From Olsenella sp. kh2p3 (lineage in GTDB: Bacteria > Actinomycetota > Coriobacteriia > Coriobacteriales > Atopobiaceae): DNA of 64,000 nt. The position numbers and the translations under genes were made by a program. A model generated the notes under the pieces. The model searched no databases. It saw only the letters and a program-made list of their open reading frames with translations, and had not been told where the DNA came from. The DNA is taken from the NCBI GenBank assembly GCA_900119625.1, contig FPKD01000001.1:620001-684000 (forward strand). The letters are read 5' to 3'. Of this stretch, positions 45,948-54,686 are shown piece after piece (the first letter of the stretch is position 1; each line of letters starts with the position of its first letter).

Positions 45948-47237
45948 GTGGACGAAGAGATTAAGGTAGCCGAGCTCTTTGCTGGAGTCGGCGGATTCAG
46001 GCTCGGCCTCGAAGGCTATTGCGACGACGCCAAGGGCTGGAACCTGCCTTCCGCGGGCCCATACAGAACTGTATGGGCAAACCAATGGGAGCCCGGCTCT
46101 GATAAAAGGCAGTTTGCCGCCCGTTGCTACGAGGCCCGCTTTGGGAAGGGTTCCCTAGTAAATGAGGATATTGCCGCTGTCCTTGACGAATACGATGCTG
46201 GTCAGCGAGCCATCCCCGATGTCGACATTGTGGTTGGTGGCTTTCCCTGCCAAGACTATTCAGTTGCTCGTCCTCTCTCTCATGCCGATGGCATTGAAGG
46301 CAAGAAGGGCGTCCTCTGGTGGTCCATCTACCGCTTTTTGCGAATCCAACTTGCCAAATCGCCTGATAATGCGCACTGGTGCTTGTTCGAGAACGTTGAC
46401 CGACTTCTCAAGAGTCCAGCGAAACAGCGAGGGAGAGATTTTGCTGTCATTCTCTCCTGCCTCGCTTCGCTTGGCTATTCGGTGGAGTGGAGGGTCGTTA
46501 ACAGTGCCGAATACGGCTTTCCTCAGCGTAGGAAACGCGTCTACATTCTTGCTGAACGCAATGTGCAGTGGGACCTCAAGGAGAGGCTCCTCCATGGTGC
46601 AATGGCAAGCGCCTTTCCCATGGAGGCGCCAGAGGCAGTTAGCTATGTCGACATCCCAGCTGACCCCTATGTTGTCTCCCAATCTTTCAACGTAGGCGGA
46701 AAACTCTCACCTTTCTTGGATGCGGGCGTAATGGTTGGAAGCAAGGTGATTACTTGCAAGGCGCTGGAGGCCTATAACGGGCCTCGAGAGACTCTAGGAG
46801 ACGTTCTTATCCCCGAAGTGAACGTACCCGAGGAGTTCTTCGTTCCTGAGTCGCAGCGGGAGAAGTGGGAGTACCTCAAAGGCTCAAAAAAGGAGAAGCG
46901 AACCAATAAGGCCACGGGTTTCGAATACAGTTATTCCGAAGGTGCCATGTCCTTCCCGGATCCAACGGATAGACCTTCTCGAACCATTCTTACGGGTGAG
47001 GGCGGCCGTGGCGCGTCACGCTTCAAGCATGTTGTGCAGTGTGCGGATGGACGACTTCGCCGACTAGTTCCAGACGAGCTAGACCAGCTCCAATGTTTTC
47101 CAAAGGGTTGGACGGACACGGGAATGACCGATGGGCAGCGCGCGTTTTGCATGGGCAACGCACTTGTTGTTGGCATCCCCCACCTTATTGGTCTTGAAGT
47201 TGCAAAGGAATTCTCTTCTAAAAAGGGCAGCGAATAG
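45948..47237 (+). CDS. DNA (cytosine-5-)-methyltransferase
   Basis: A 429-residue C5 methyltransferase with the standard order of motifs: ELFAGVGGFRLGLEGY (motif I, SAM binding), GGFPCQDYSV with catalytic Cys101, FENVDRLL (ENV motif), and the C-terminal RRLVPDELDQLQCFPKGW and GNALVVGIPHLIG. It pairs with the Sau3AI-like nuclease 63 bp upstream. The start is GTG 45948 after CGGAGAAAC; VDEEIKVAELFAG is the expected N-terminus. It would methylate C in the nuclease recognition site and protect the host. Confidence 0.93.
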   Translation: MDEEIKVAELFAGVGGFRLGLEGYCDDAKGWNLPSAGPYRTVWANQWEPGSDKRQFAARCYEARFGKGSLVNEDIAAVLDEYDAGQRAIPDVDIVVGGFPCQDYSVARPLSHADGIEGKKGVLWWSIYRFLRIQLAKSPDNAHWCLFENVDRLLKSPAKQRGRDFAVILSCLASLGYSVEWRVVNSAEYGFPQRRKRVYILAERNVQWDLKERLLHGAMASAFPMEAPEAVSYVDIPADPYVVSQSFNVGGKLSPFLDAGVMVGSKVITCKALEAYNGPRETLGDVLIPEVNVPEEFFVPESQREKWEYLKGSKKEKRTNKATGFEYSYSEGAMSFPDPTDRPSRTILTGEGGRGASRFKHVVQCADGRLRRLVPDELDQLQCFPKGWTDTGMTDGQRAFCMGNALVVGIPHLIGLEVAKEFSSKKGSE

Positions 47238-47273
47238 CGGGCGGCTTCAATTCATGTTGTGCTGCTACGCAAG

Positions 47274-47349
47274 GAACTACGCACGGCAAGGAGCGAGGCG
47301 AGCAAAAGCCCAGTTGTCTATGAGGCCGGCACTCGACCGTGCGTAGTTC
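47274..47349. repeat. 13 bp perfect inverted repeat, 50 bp apart
   Basis: GAACTACGCACGG (47274-47286) and CCGTGCGTAGTTC (47337-47349) enclose 50 bp. It starts 36 bp after the methyltransferase stop. The gene-free 47238-47539 interval also holds the direct repeat listed separately. Confidence 0.75.
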
Positions 47350-47423
47350 TCATTCAGGCCTTTTTCCGGCAAGTGAGCTAGTCGTGCTTCACCCAGAAGC
47401 TTCCTAGATTGCGGGGTAGCAAG

Positions 47424-47463
47424 TTCCACAATTGCAAGGTTTGTTGCTCCACAGTTGTAAGGT
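47424..47463. repeat. 17 bp direct repeat
   Basis: TTCCACAATTGCAAGGT (47424-47440) and CTCCACAGTTGTAAGGT (47447-47463) match at 14 of 17 positions and are 23 bp apart. They lie between the convergent methyltransferase and AlbA_2 genes. Possibly a leftover operator from a lost gene; no function shown. Confidence 0.6.
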
Positions 47464-47539
47464 ACGTGGGTTCGACGCTGTGCCAACCAAGGCAGCCACG
47501 CAGGCAGTGCTGGGCGCAAAGCCGTCTTGGGTCTCTCCC

Positions 47540-48802
47540 CTACCGTTCCCCGCTGGTGCTGAGTAGGGCGTTCACCAGCTCCACGTCATCGGGATCGGGA
47601 GAGCCAAGCGGTAGGCCACATGCCTCGAAGAAGTGGCTGCCCGCAAACTGACGCGCGCGGAACGTCTCGTGCGCACCATCGTCGAGGTAGCGAACGCGCG
47701 AGATGCAGTCAGTGGTCGCGCAGTAGAGGGCGCCATGCCGAGCCGCGTAGCCAAGGTACGTCTCGTTTGCCGACCAAAGGGTTACGCCAGCCATGTGCTC
47801 AAGCTCGTATGCCACCGCAAACTCCCGCCAAGAGAGGCCGCGCAGCCGCACGTAGCGATCGAGTAGCGACGCCATTCTCGTCACGCGGCGCAGCGTGGCA
47901 GTAGCGTCCATCAGACGCGCATCCGACCGCGGCGAGAAGAGCGTGCGCTCCGCGAGAGATTGCAGAGCTTGTTCGCGCTCTTCTCCCGTGACCATAACCG
48001 CAGGTACCGAGAGCTTCATTGACTCGTTGGGAAAGAGCTCGATTGCCGAATGCGCAACGACCGTCTCGTCTCGCTGAGAAGTTCTAAACACCAGGCTGTC
48101 GTGCGCGTGTTGGATGCGGCAGCCAATCCCGTAGCAATCGAAGGCTGCGCGCATTGCAGCGGCACCCTCGTTGATGCTTGCGCGGGAATTGACCTCCTCG
48201 GCCTCTGGACCGAGCCTAAAGAGGTAGAGGTCAAAGAGGGCAACGGGGTCTGCCGCGTCATCTGCCATGGGATAGTAGACCGTCCGGCGGCAGAAGCGGC
48301 GCACGTCCAGGCGTCGGCTTGTCGCGCGATCGTAGAGGTCTACCAGCGCGGTTCCGTCGGCCGGCCCTGAGGTTGAGCCCTCGCGTATCTCGACGATACC
48401 GTCAGCAACGTATGGCGGGAAATCCCCCTCGTCAATGCGAACCAGAATTACGCCGCAATTGTCATCCGATGGGTCCGCTAGGAAGCGAACCTCAAAGTGC
48501 GGTGCTGGCGAGACGTGACGGCGACAGAGCTCGCCTATCACCTGACTAACGTCTGCGGTGCCTCGAGGGACGGGCATGACCTCGCGGGAGTCATCCGCAA
48601 TGCCAATCACCAGCCAGCCGCCTCGCGAGTTCGAGAACGACGCCACAATCTTGGGAATCTTCCTGCGCACGCTGGGACCAAAGGTCTGCTTGAACTCCAG
48701 GGCAAAGCCTTCCTCAAGATCCGAGAGTTGGGCAAGGTCCTCCCAGGTCACATCGCCGATCGCTTTGGGTCGACCTTGCTCGTCGCGAAACGGGCTAAAC
48801 AT
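47540..48802 (-). CDS. AlbA_2 (Schlafen-like) domain protein
   Basis: A 420-residue protein. Residues about 15-150 form an AlbA_2 domain, with the signature EGFALEFKQTF and PKIVASFSNSRGGWLVIGIAD near residues 32-75. The C-terminal two thirds are not recognised. AlbA_2 proteins are putative nucleic-acid-binding or ATP-binding regulators, several with suspected defence roles. The start ATG 48802 follows GTGAGGGGGG; the open frame further right to 49105 merely crosses repeat array 4. Its position beside a restriction-modification pair fits a variable region. Confidence 0.78.
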   Translation of the reverse strand: MFSPFRDEQGRPKAIGDVTWEDLAQLSDLEEGFALEFKQTFGPSVRRKIPKIVASFSNSRGGWLVIGIADDSREVMPVPRGTADVSQVIGELCRRHVSPAPHFEVRFLADPSDDNCGVILVRIDEGDFPPYVADGIVEIREGSTSGPADGTALVDLYDRATSRRLDVRRFCRRTVYYPMADDAADPVALFDLYLFRLGPEAEEVNSRASINEGAAAMRAAFDCYGIGCRIQHAHDSLVFRTSQRDETVVAHSAIELFPNESMKLSVPAVMVTGEEREQALQSLAERTLFSPRSDARLMDATATLRRVTRMASLLDRYVRLRGLSWREFAVAYELEHMAGVTLWSANETYLGYAARHGALYCATTDCISRVRYLDDGAHETFRARQFAGSHFFEACGLPLGSPDPDDVELVNALLSTSGER

Positions 48803-48879
48803 GGTTCCCCCCTCACCAGCGGTTGTGGGGTAACGGCACTGTGATGGTTTGAGTGTAGCGCTCATGCGGTACCAGCCGT

Positions 48880-49055
48880 AGGGAGGCGCATGACGCCGAA
48901 GGGGGAATTGCGCGCCCACGCTCTCCTGCGGAAACTCGCCCTCCGGCGAGAAAACGGCGCCGGAGAGAGCACTATCGAAGCAATCACGTAAAAACGGCCC
49001 TTCGGGCGGCAAAATCTCGCGCGAAGGGCAATTCTTGCAAGTAAGAAGTGGCGAT
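48880..49055 (-). repeat. 60 bp-period hairpin repeat array 4 (two clear units, one degenerate)
   Basis: Hairpins at 48941-48965 (CTCCGGCG with CGCCGGAG) and 48997-49029 (GCCCTTCG with CGAAGGGC) have centres about 60 bp apart; a degraded third unit lies near 48888. The linker between them, read leftward, is TTTTTACGTGATTGCTTCGATAGTGC, shared here in two pieces: TTTTTACGTGATTGC and TTCGATAGTGC, matching the linkers of the other arrays. It lies between the AlbA_2 start and the 3' end of tRNA-Arg(CCU). No gene is visible here. Confidence 0.72.
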
Positions 49056-49111
49056 TCCAGCAGGCGCGCTTCTCGCACGGCTTCGTACCTGGCGCGCCGA
49101 CACAAAAAGCA

Positions 49112-49143
49112 GCAGGCCAGAGCCCCTAAAGGCCCTGACCTGC
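49112..49143 (-). terminator. Terminator after tRNA-Arg(CCU)
   Basis: GCAGGTCAGGGCC pairs with GGGGCTCTGGCCTGC across TTTA when read leftward; TGCTTTTTGTG follows. Confidence 0.75.
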
Positions 49144-49152
49144 GACGATGCG

Positions 49153-49228
49153 TGGTGCCCCCGGGCCGATTCGAACGGCCGACACCAGGTTTAGGAAACC
49201 TGTGCTCTATCCCCTGAGCTACGAGGGC
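49153..49228 (-). tRNA. tRNA-Arg(CCU)
   Basis: A 76 nt tRNA read leftward. Acceptor GCCCTCG pairs with CGGGGGC (one G-T pair); the anticodon loop TTCCTAA gives CCT, reading AGG. T loop CGTTCGAATCG, with CCA encoded at 49153-49155. Confidence 0.95.
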
Positions 49229-49279
49229 GTGCGAGAAGACATTCTACCATCGACAAACGGCGCATGCCATGGTACAAGC

Positions 49280-50047
49280 CTACTTCTTCTTGTTGGCGCG
49301 ACGCTCCTTTGCGGCTTCCTTCTCGGCCTGGCGCGCAGCCTGCGCCGCGTGCTCGCGCCGACGCTCGGCCTCGAAGAGCTCTGCGAGCTTCTTGTCGCTA
49401 TACCCAGCAACCTTGCGCTCGGTAGCCTTGCGAACGGGGCGACGCACGCGCCAGTCGTACACGAAGGCGCCAATGATAAGGCCATACGCAAGCACCAGCG
49501 ACGCCACCGAGGCAATGCCAACAACAGTCTGGTAGTCGGTGCTGTCGGCAGGGAATGCCCACACCAGAATCAGCGAGACGATGGTCATGCCAAAGCCAAC
49601 GCCAATGAGAATCCACCATGTGCGGTCGGTGCGACGGTACTCCTCATTAGTGCGAAGGATAAGGTCGTAGCCGCGCTGGCGGAAGTCCTCCTCCTCGCGC
49701 TGCTTGCGCTTCTCCTCCTTGCGGGCCTCCTTCTGGGCCGGACTGTTGCCTCCGCCAAAGAGGCCGCCGCCCATGCCGCCCATGCCGGCGGAGGAGCCGG
49801 AAGATGCTGCGCGAACCGTCGAGGCCGCCTCGCGGCTGGGCTTAGCGCCGGCCGCAGAGCTGCGATAGCTCCTGGTGGTCATGGGGTCGCGCTTCTCGGC
49901 CTCGTCCTTTCCGGGCTTCTCGGCCTTTGCGCCGCGCTCGGACTTCTCGGCCTTGGTGGCATCGGCGGCAGGCTTAACGTTGCCGCTCAGGCCACCAGCC
50001 TCCTGCGCCTCCTTGCGGGCGCCGTCGATGGTATCACGCAGTGACAT
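49280..50047 (-). CDS. Hypothetical membrane protein with charged coiled-coil ends
   Basis: A 255-residue protein. The first ~125 residues are very rich in Ala, Lys, Glu and Arg with a Gly/Met patch (GMGGMGGGLFGGG) and a likely coiled coil (KEARKEEKRKQREEED). Two membrane helices follow (WWILIGVGFGMTIVSLILVW; ASVASLVLAYGLIIGAFVY), then a basic tail ending RRANKKK. It overlaps the purC stop by 14 bp and is likely co-transcribed. No family recognised. Confidence 0.7.
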   Translation of the reverse strand: MSLRDTIDGARKEAQEAGGLSGNVKPAADATKAEKSERGAKAEKPGKDEAEKRDPMTTRSYRSSAAGAKPSREAASTVRAASSGSSAGMGGMGGGLFGGGNSPAQKEARKEEKRKQREEEDFRQRGYDLILRTNEEYRRTDRTWWILIGVGFGMTIVSLILVWAFPADSTDYQTVVGIASVASLVLAYGLIIGAFVYDWRVRRPVRKATERKVAGYSDKKLAELFEAERRREHAAQAARQAEKEAAKERRANKKK

Positions 50048-50930
50048 GGGACTCCTTCATGGGCTCAAACTCGTGGCCGGTGATGATCTGGAACGCCTCC
50101 TGGTAGCGGCTGGACGTTCCCTCGATGACGTCCTTGGGAAGGTGGGGCGGCTCGCCGGTCATGTCCCAGTTTGCCTTGAGCCAGTCGCGCACATACTGCT
50201 TGTCGTAGCTGGGCTGGACGTGGCCGGGCTGGTAGCCATCGGCAGGCCAGAAGCGGCTGGAATCCGGCGTGAGGCACTCGTCGATAAGCGTGAGCTTGTC
50301 GTCGATGAAGCCAAACTCAAACTTGGTATCGGCAATGATGATGCCGCGCGTGGCTGCGTACTCAGCCGCCGCCTTATAGATGGCGAGAGAAGCGTCGCGC
50401 AGCTGGGCCGCGGTCTCCTCGCCCACGATCTGGGCGCAGCGCTCAAACGAGATGTTCTCGTCGTGGTCGCCCAGGGCCGCCTTGGTCGACGGGGTAAAGA
50501 TGGGCTCAGGGAGCTTGGACGCCTCCACCAGGCCACCGGGAAGCTTGATGCCGCAGACGGTACCGTTGGCGTCATAGGTCTTCTTGCCTGAGCCGGTAAG
50601 ATACCCGCGCACGATGCACTCGATGGGGATGGTCTTTGCCTTCTTGACCAGCATGGAGCGGCCGGCAAGGTAGCTTGCGTAGCGGTGGTACTCTGCGGGG
50701 TAGTCGGCGACGTCCATCGAGATCAGGTGGTTGGGCATGAGGTCGGCAAAGCGCTCAAACCAGAAGGCCGAGATGCGCGTGAGAATCTCGCCCTTGTAGG
50801 GAATCTCATCCGGAAGGATGTAGTCAAACGCACTAATGCGGTCCGACGCAACCATGAGCAGGGCATCCCCGCAATCATAGATGTCGCGGACCTTGCCATG
50901 AGAATCCGGGCGAAGCTCAATGTCTGCCAC
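50034..50930 (-). CDS. purC: SAICAR synthase (phosphoribosylaminoimidazole-succinocarboxamide synthase)
   Basis: A 298-residue enzyme of purine synthesis, joining aspartate to CAIR with ATP. Signatures include GKVRDIYDCG, SDRISAFDYILPD, VRGYLTGSG, and DTKFEFGFI. The start is GTG 50930, six bases after GAGG; the much longer open frame has no ribosome site. purB, which acts on the product, is 5 kb to the right on the same strand but in a different operon. Confidence 0.96.
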   Translation of the reverse strand: MADIELRPDSHGKVRDIYDCGDALLMVASDRISAFDYILPDEIPYKGEILTRISAFWFERFADLMPNHLISMDVADYPAEYHRYASYLAGRSMLVKKAKTIPIECIVRGYLTGSGKKTYDANGTVCGIKLPGGLVEASKLPEPIFTPSTKAALGDHDENISFERCAQIVGEETAAQLRDASLAIYKAAAEYAATRGIIIADTKFEFGFIDDKLTLIDECLTPDSSRFWPADGYQPGHVQPSYDKQYVRDWLKANWDMTGEPPHLPKDVIEGTSSRYQEAFQIITGHEFEPMKESHVTA

Positions 50931-51042
50931 GATAGACCTCGTTTCCTGTTGATGATGCGCCCGCTGGTCAGGCACGCAGTGAGTAGTGTAGCGCACGCCC
51001 GCAGAGGTCGAGCACATCAGAGCGCCTCTGTCGCAGTAACCC

Positions 51043-52584
51043 CTACTTCTCCTGTTGCTTCTCCTGCAGCGCCTGCTTGAGATTGCGCCGCCCGCGGTTG
51101 AGAGGCACGCGGATGGTGAACGTGGTGCCCTTGCCCAGCTCAGAGTCAACCGAGATGGTTCCGTTGTGCCGGTCCACAATCTCCTTGGTAATGGAGAGGC
51201 CCACGCCCAAGCCGCCTGAGACCCGCTCTCGACTTACATCCGAGCGCCAGAAGCGCGAGAAGGTCTGCGGGATGTCCTCCTTGGCAATGCCAATGCCCGT
51301 GTCGCGCACCGAGATGATGGCATCCGAGTGGTCGGAGCCAACCGAGACAACAACCCAGCCGTCCTCGTCGGTGTAGCGCATGGCGTTGCTCATGAGGTTG
51401 ACCACGGCCTCGCGGATAAGGTCCGGGTCGACGTCCGCCTGGCACTCGCCATGAGCCGTGTCGTCCTTGAAGCGCAGGTGCAAGCCCTTCTCGTGGAAGA
51501 GCTGGTGCTGCGAGCTCACGAGGCTTTTGACCAGATAGACCACGTCGGTGCGCTCCACCTTGAGCTCCGTCGTGCCGTTCTCGAGGCGCGAGAGCTTGAG
51601 CATGGCGTCGACAAGGCGAGAAAGACGGCGCGTCTCGGACGCAAGGGTCTCCAGGTGCTCGTCGTCTGCGGGCAGGACACCGTCCTGCATGGCTTCGACG
51701 GTCGCGAGGATTGCCATGAGCGGGGTTCGCAGCTCGTGCGCAACGTCGCTGGTAAGGCGGTGCTCGAGCTTGAGGTCCTTCTCGAGCGAGGTTGCCATGT
51801 CATCGAAGGTCTCACCCAGCTGGCCAATCTCGTCCGTGCCGCGCACGCCCGTGCGAGCGGTGAGGTCACCGTTTCTAATCTGCGAGGCCGTACGCGTGAT
51901 GCGCTGGATGGGCTTGGTGAGCGAGCGCGAGACAAAGTAGCCAATGATTACCGCGAGCACCACGGCGATGGCCGCTGCTGCGGCAATGGCGCTGTAGGAG
52001 CTCTCACGGAACTTGGCATCTGAGGAAGTGAGGAGCGCATCCGAGCCAAAGGCCCAGAGCCGCACCGTACCCACCATCTCTCCCTCGGAGTCAACCACGC
52101 TGGCCGTCACTACAGACTCCGAAGCCGTGGGCACCGTACTTGTCCCCGTGGTGGTAACGCCGGAATCGCCATGGCGAGACATGCCCAGCGTATCGTCGTA
52201 GATGATGTTGCCGTCCTCGTCCAGCACCTGAAGTCCAACATCTGGCGAGGAGACCGAGAAGGAGGATGCGTTGGCGATAACCTCTGGCGTCCAACCCCCG
52301 GCCGTGTCATACCCAATGGCCAGCGTATCAGCCGCCGACTGGGCAAGCGACTGCATGTTGCTTCTGGTATAGGCCTTGAACTGGCTCTCCCACACCACCG
52401 CCAGGACCATCACGAAGATGGCCGCCGTCATGACCGCGGTAAGCGCGAACGAGATGGCCAACTTGGTCGAGTAGGTCCAGCTGTGCTTGGGGTCTGGCTT
52501 TATCGTGTTAAACGAGCCGCGGCCCGTGGTGGCCTCAGAACCACCACCGGCCGCGCGATCGTTACTTGGTCCATGCGAGGCCAC
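51043..52584 (-). CDS. Sensor histidine kinase (HAMP/HisKA/HATPase)
   Basis: A 513-residue kinase. Membrane helices lie near residues 42-66 and 188-212, enclosing an extracellular sensor of about 120 residues (VGLQVLDEDGNIIYDD). A HAMP region, the HisKA box (TSDVAHELRTPLMAI) with the phosphorylated His, and HATPase motifs (NLMSNAMRYT, VRDTGIGIAKED, GLGVGLSITKEI) follow. It begins at GTG 52584 after AGGAGG, ten bases after the response regulator stop. The signal is unknown. Confidence 0.94.
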   Translation of the reverse strand: MASHGPSNDRAAGGGSEATTGRGSFNTIKPDPKHSWTYSTKLAISFALTAVMTAAIFVMVLAVVWESQFKAYTRSNMQSLAQSAADTLAIGYDTAGGWTPEVIANASSFSVSSPDVGLQVLDEDGNIIYDDTLGMSRHGDSGVTTTGTSTVPTASESVVTASVVDSEGEMVGTVRLWAFGSDALLTSSDAKFRESSYSAIAAAAAIAVVLAVIIGYFVSRSLTKPIQRITRTASQIRNGDLTARTGVRGTDEIGQLGETFDDMATSLEKDLKLEHRLTSDVAHELRTPLMAILATVEAMQDGVLPADDEHLETLASETRRLSRLVDAMLKLSRLENGTTELKVERTDVVYLVKSLVSSQHQLFHEKGLHLRFKDDTAHGECQADVDPDLIREAVVNLMSNAMRYTDEDGWVVVSVGSDHSDAIISVRDTGIGIAKEDIPQTFSRFWRSDVSRERVSGGLGVGLSITKEIVDRHNGTISVDSELGKGTTFTIRVPLNRGRRNLKQALQEKQQEK

Positions 52585-52593
52585 GCTGGCCTC

Positions 52594-53331
52594 CTACTCG
52601 GCTTTGGGCTTGGCCGCCTTGGCCTTGTCGTCGGCCTGGGGAGCCTCAAAGCGATAGCCAACGCCGTGAACGGTGTAGAGCCAGCGCGGGTTGCGCGGAT
52701 CGTCGCCGAGCTTGGCGCGCAGGTTCTTTACGTGGGAGTCGATGGTGCGCTCGTAGCCCTCGAAGTCATAGCCAAGGACCTTCTCAACCAGCTCCATGCG
52801 CGTGTAGACGCGGCCGGGATAGCGGGCCAGCGTGGTGAGGAGCTTGAACTCAGAGGCAGTGAGGTCAACCTCCTTGCCCTCGACCATGACCTTGTGGCCG
52901 GAGATGTCGATGACAAGATCGCCAAAGTCCAGAATCTCAAGCTGGGGCTCGGTCTCGGTGTGGGCGCGACGCAGCAGCGCGCGCACGCGGGCGATGAGCT
53001 CACGCGGCGAGAAGGGCTTGATGAGATAGTCGTCAGCACCAAGCTCAAGGCCAATAACGCGGTCCTCGACCTCGCCCTTGGCGGTAAGCATGATGATAGG
53101 CACGTTAGAGGTCTCACGGATGGCACGGCATACGCGCTCGCCAGAGAGCTTGGGGAGCATGAGGTCGAGAATCACAAGGTCAAACGAGTGCTTCTCAAAC
53201 TCCTCAACGGCGCTCTGACCGTCGCCGACACCGCGCACGATATAGTTCTCGTGGTCGAGGTAGGCGGCCACGACGTCACGGATTGCCTTCTCGTCTTCTA
53301 CCAGCAGAATCTTCTTCTCATCTGAAGCCAT
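52594..53331 (-). CDS. OmpR/PhoB-family response regulator
   Basis: A 245-residue regulator. The receiver domain (1-120) has KILLVEDEKAIRD, phosphoacceptor Asp in VILDLMLPKLSG and Lys in IKPFSPREL. The C-terminal winged helix (about 135-230) shows LTASEFKLLTTLAR and RTIDSHVKNLRAKLGDD. The start ATG 53331 follows AAAGGAGG; the open frame extending to 53523 lacks a ribosome site. It is co-transcribed with the kinase. Target genes are unknown. Confidence 0.95.
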   Translation of the reverse strand: MASDEKKILLVEDEKAIRDVVAAYLDHENYIVRGVGDGQSAVEEFEKHSFDLVILDLMLPKLSGERVCRAIRETSNVPIIMLTAKGEVEDRVIGLELGADDYLIKPFSPRELIARVRALLRRAHTETEPQLEILDFGDLVIDISGHKVMVEGKEVDLTASEFKLLTTLARYPGRVYTRMELVEKVLGYDFEGYERTIDSHVKNLRAKLGDDPRNPRWLYTVHGVGYRFEAPQADDKAKAAKPKAE

Positions 53332-53435
53332 ACGGCCTCCTTTAAGCTTGGCAACGCTCGATGGATAGATGAAACCCACCGTTTCCATAGTAGTTCCATA
53401 GTAGTGTACCCCACTAGGCCCACAGTCGAACCAAG

Positions 53436-54677
53436 CTATAGGGGGAAGGTTCTCACAATTACGGAAGCGGGGTAGCCGGTGGTGGCGTCCTTGACCGACG
53501 AGAACGTCACAAAGGTGTTGCACTCGCCAACGCGTGCCGGGTACTCGCCATAGTCCACGCTCCTGTCGACCGAGGAAAGCACGCTGTAGGTTTGGTCGTT
53601 GGCGTTAACCACAATGTAGGAAGAACGACTTTTGATGAAGTAGACGCCGTTTTTGCCAGCCGCTGCGCACTCGAACGGCTCGCGGGAGAGGTAGAGAACA
53701 TCGCTGCCGTCACTCGACCCGATGTAGGTGCCCATGTTGCCAAGAAGGCCACCCGAGCTGTAGTTTGCCTCTACGGAGACCACAAACTTCTCGCCCATGC
53801 GGCAGGCTCTGAAGGGCTTAACCGAAGCGGGCATCACAAGCTGGTCCACCTTGGTCTGAAGACCATCGGCGATGGTATAGGCGGTGACCCCGTAGTAGGT
53901 TCCCTCGCTCGCGCGCACGCGGGGAGCAAGGACAACCCAGTCACCGCAAACGGTAGGCGAGGTGGCAAAGCGTCCTGGAGACTCCACGACGGCTTGGGCG
54001 TCGGAGGAGCCAACGGTCCAGAGGTAGCAGTAGGAGGTCTCGGCGGTCTTTGAGCCCGAGGCGGAGGGCTGTACCTGCCAGATGACCGAAGTTCCGCTGC
54101 AGGCAACAGGAGCGGGGTCCCAGTCGGAGTCTGCCTGCCAGAGGGTCTTGGTCTCGCCCGTAAGGGCGCCGTTTGAGAACGCCGAGGCAAAAAGGCTCCA
54201 CTCGCGGGTGATCATGTCCAGCTCAACCCATGCATAGACCGAATCCGAGCAGGCGACGCTATAGATTACCGAGGTGGTGGTGCCTGTGACGGTCTTGGTG
54301 ACAACCTCCTTGAGCTCGCCCGAGGAGGTCGAGAAGGCCGAGGCCACCACCATGGGATTGGCGGAGGCCCCAGCCGTAGTAACAGGAAGCCACACGCCCT
54401 CGGCAGGATGCAGAACGTTACCCAGGGGTAGCGTCCACTGGTTGCTTGCAGAGTAGGGCAGGTCGACCGAGGTGAAGGTATCGAGGACGCTTGTGCCCGT
54501 GTCTTCAGAGACGTTGACGGGCTCGGCCGTGTCCGCCGTGTCCTGCGCGGTGTTTGTGCAGCCCGCTAGGACACCTATGGTTGCAGCGGCAGAGGCAGCC
54601 GCAACGCCCGTCTTGAAGAACGAGCGCCGAGAGATGCCCGCACGGTGGGACGCTTGTGTGTGGCGGTGGCCAAGCAC
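53436..54677 (-). CDS. Tat-exported lipoprotein, possible beta-propeller
   Basis: A 413-residue exported protein. The N-terminus has the twin-arginine motif SRRSFFKTG followed by a hydrophobic stretch and the lipobox LAGC, so it is likely folded in the cytoplasm, exported by Tat and attached to the membrane by lipid. The mature part has repeated Trp/Gly-containing beta units (WQADSDWDPAPVACSG, WVVLAPRVRASEG), suggesting a beta-propeller. No catalytic motif is visible. It starts at GTG 54677 after AGGAG, nine bases after the TSCPD gene stop. Confidence 0.78.
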   Translation of the reverse strand: MLGHRHTQASHRAGISRRSFFKTGVAAASAAATIGVLAGCTNTAQDTADTAEPVNVSEDTGTSVLDTFTSVDLPYSASNQWTLPLGNVLHPAEGVWLPVTTAGASANPMVVASAFSTSSGELKEVVTKTVTGTTTSVIYSVACSDSVYAWVELDMITREWSLFASAFSNGALTGETKTLWQADSDWDPAPVACSGTSVIWQVQPSASGSKTAETSYCYLWTVGSSDAQAVVESPGRFATSPTVCGDWVVLAPRVRASEGTYYGVTAYTIADGLQTKVDQLVMPASVKPFRACRMGEKFVVSVEANYSSGGLLGNMGTYIGSSDGSDVLYLSREPFECAAAGKNGVYFIKSRSSYIVVNANDQTYSVLSSVDRSVDYGEYPARVGECNTFVTFSSVKDATTGYPASVIVRTFPL

Positions 54678-54686
54678 GTCGAGCTC

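Noticed and set aside
47540-49105. A longer AlbA_2 protein starting at 49105
   Set aside because: The extra ~100 codons translate repeat array 4 and have no ribosome site, whereas ATG 48802 follows a strong GGGGGG-containing site.
53332-53523. N-terminal extension of the OmpR-type regulator
   Set aside because: The extension has no ribosome site and no similarity to receiver domains; ATG 53331 follows AAAGGAGG.
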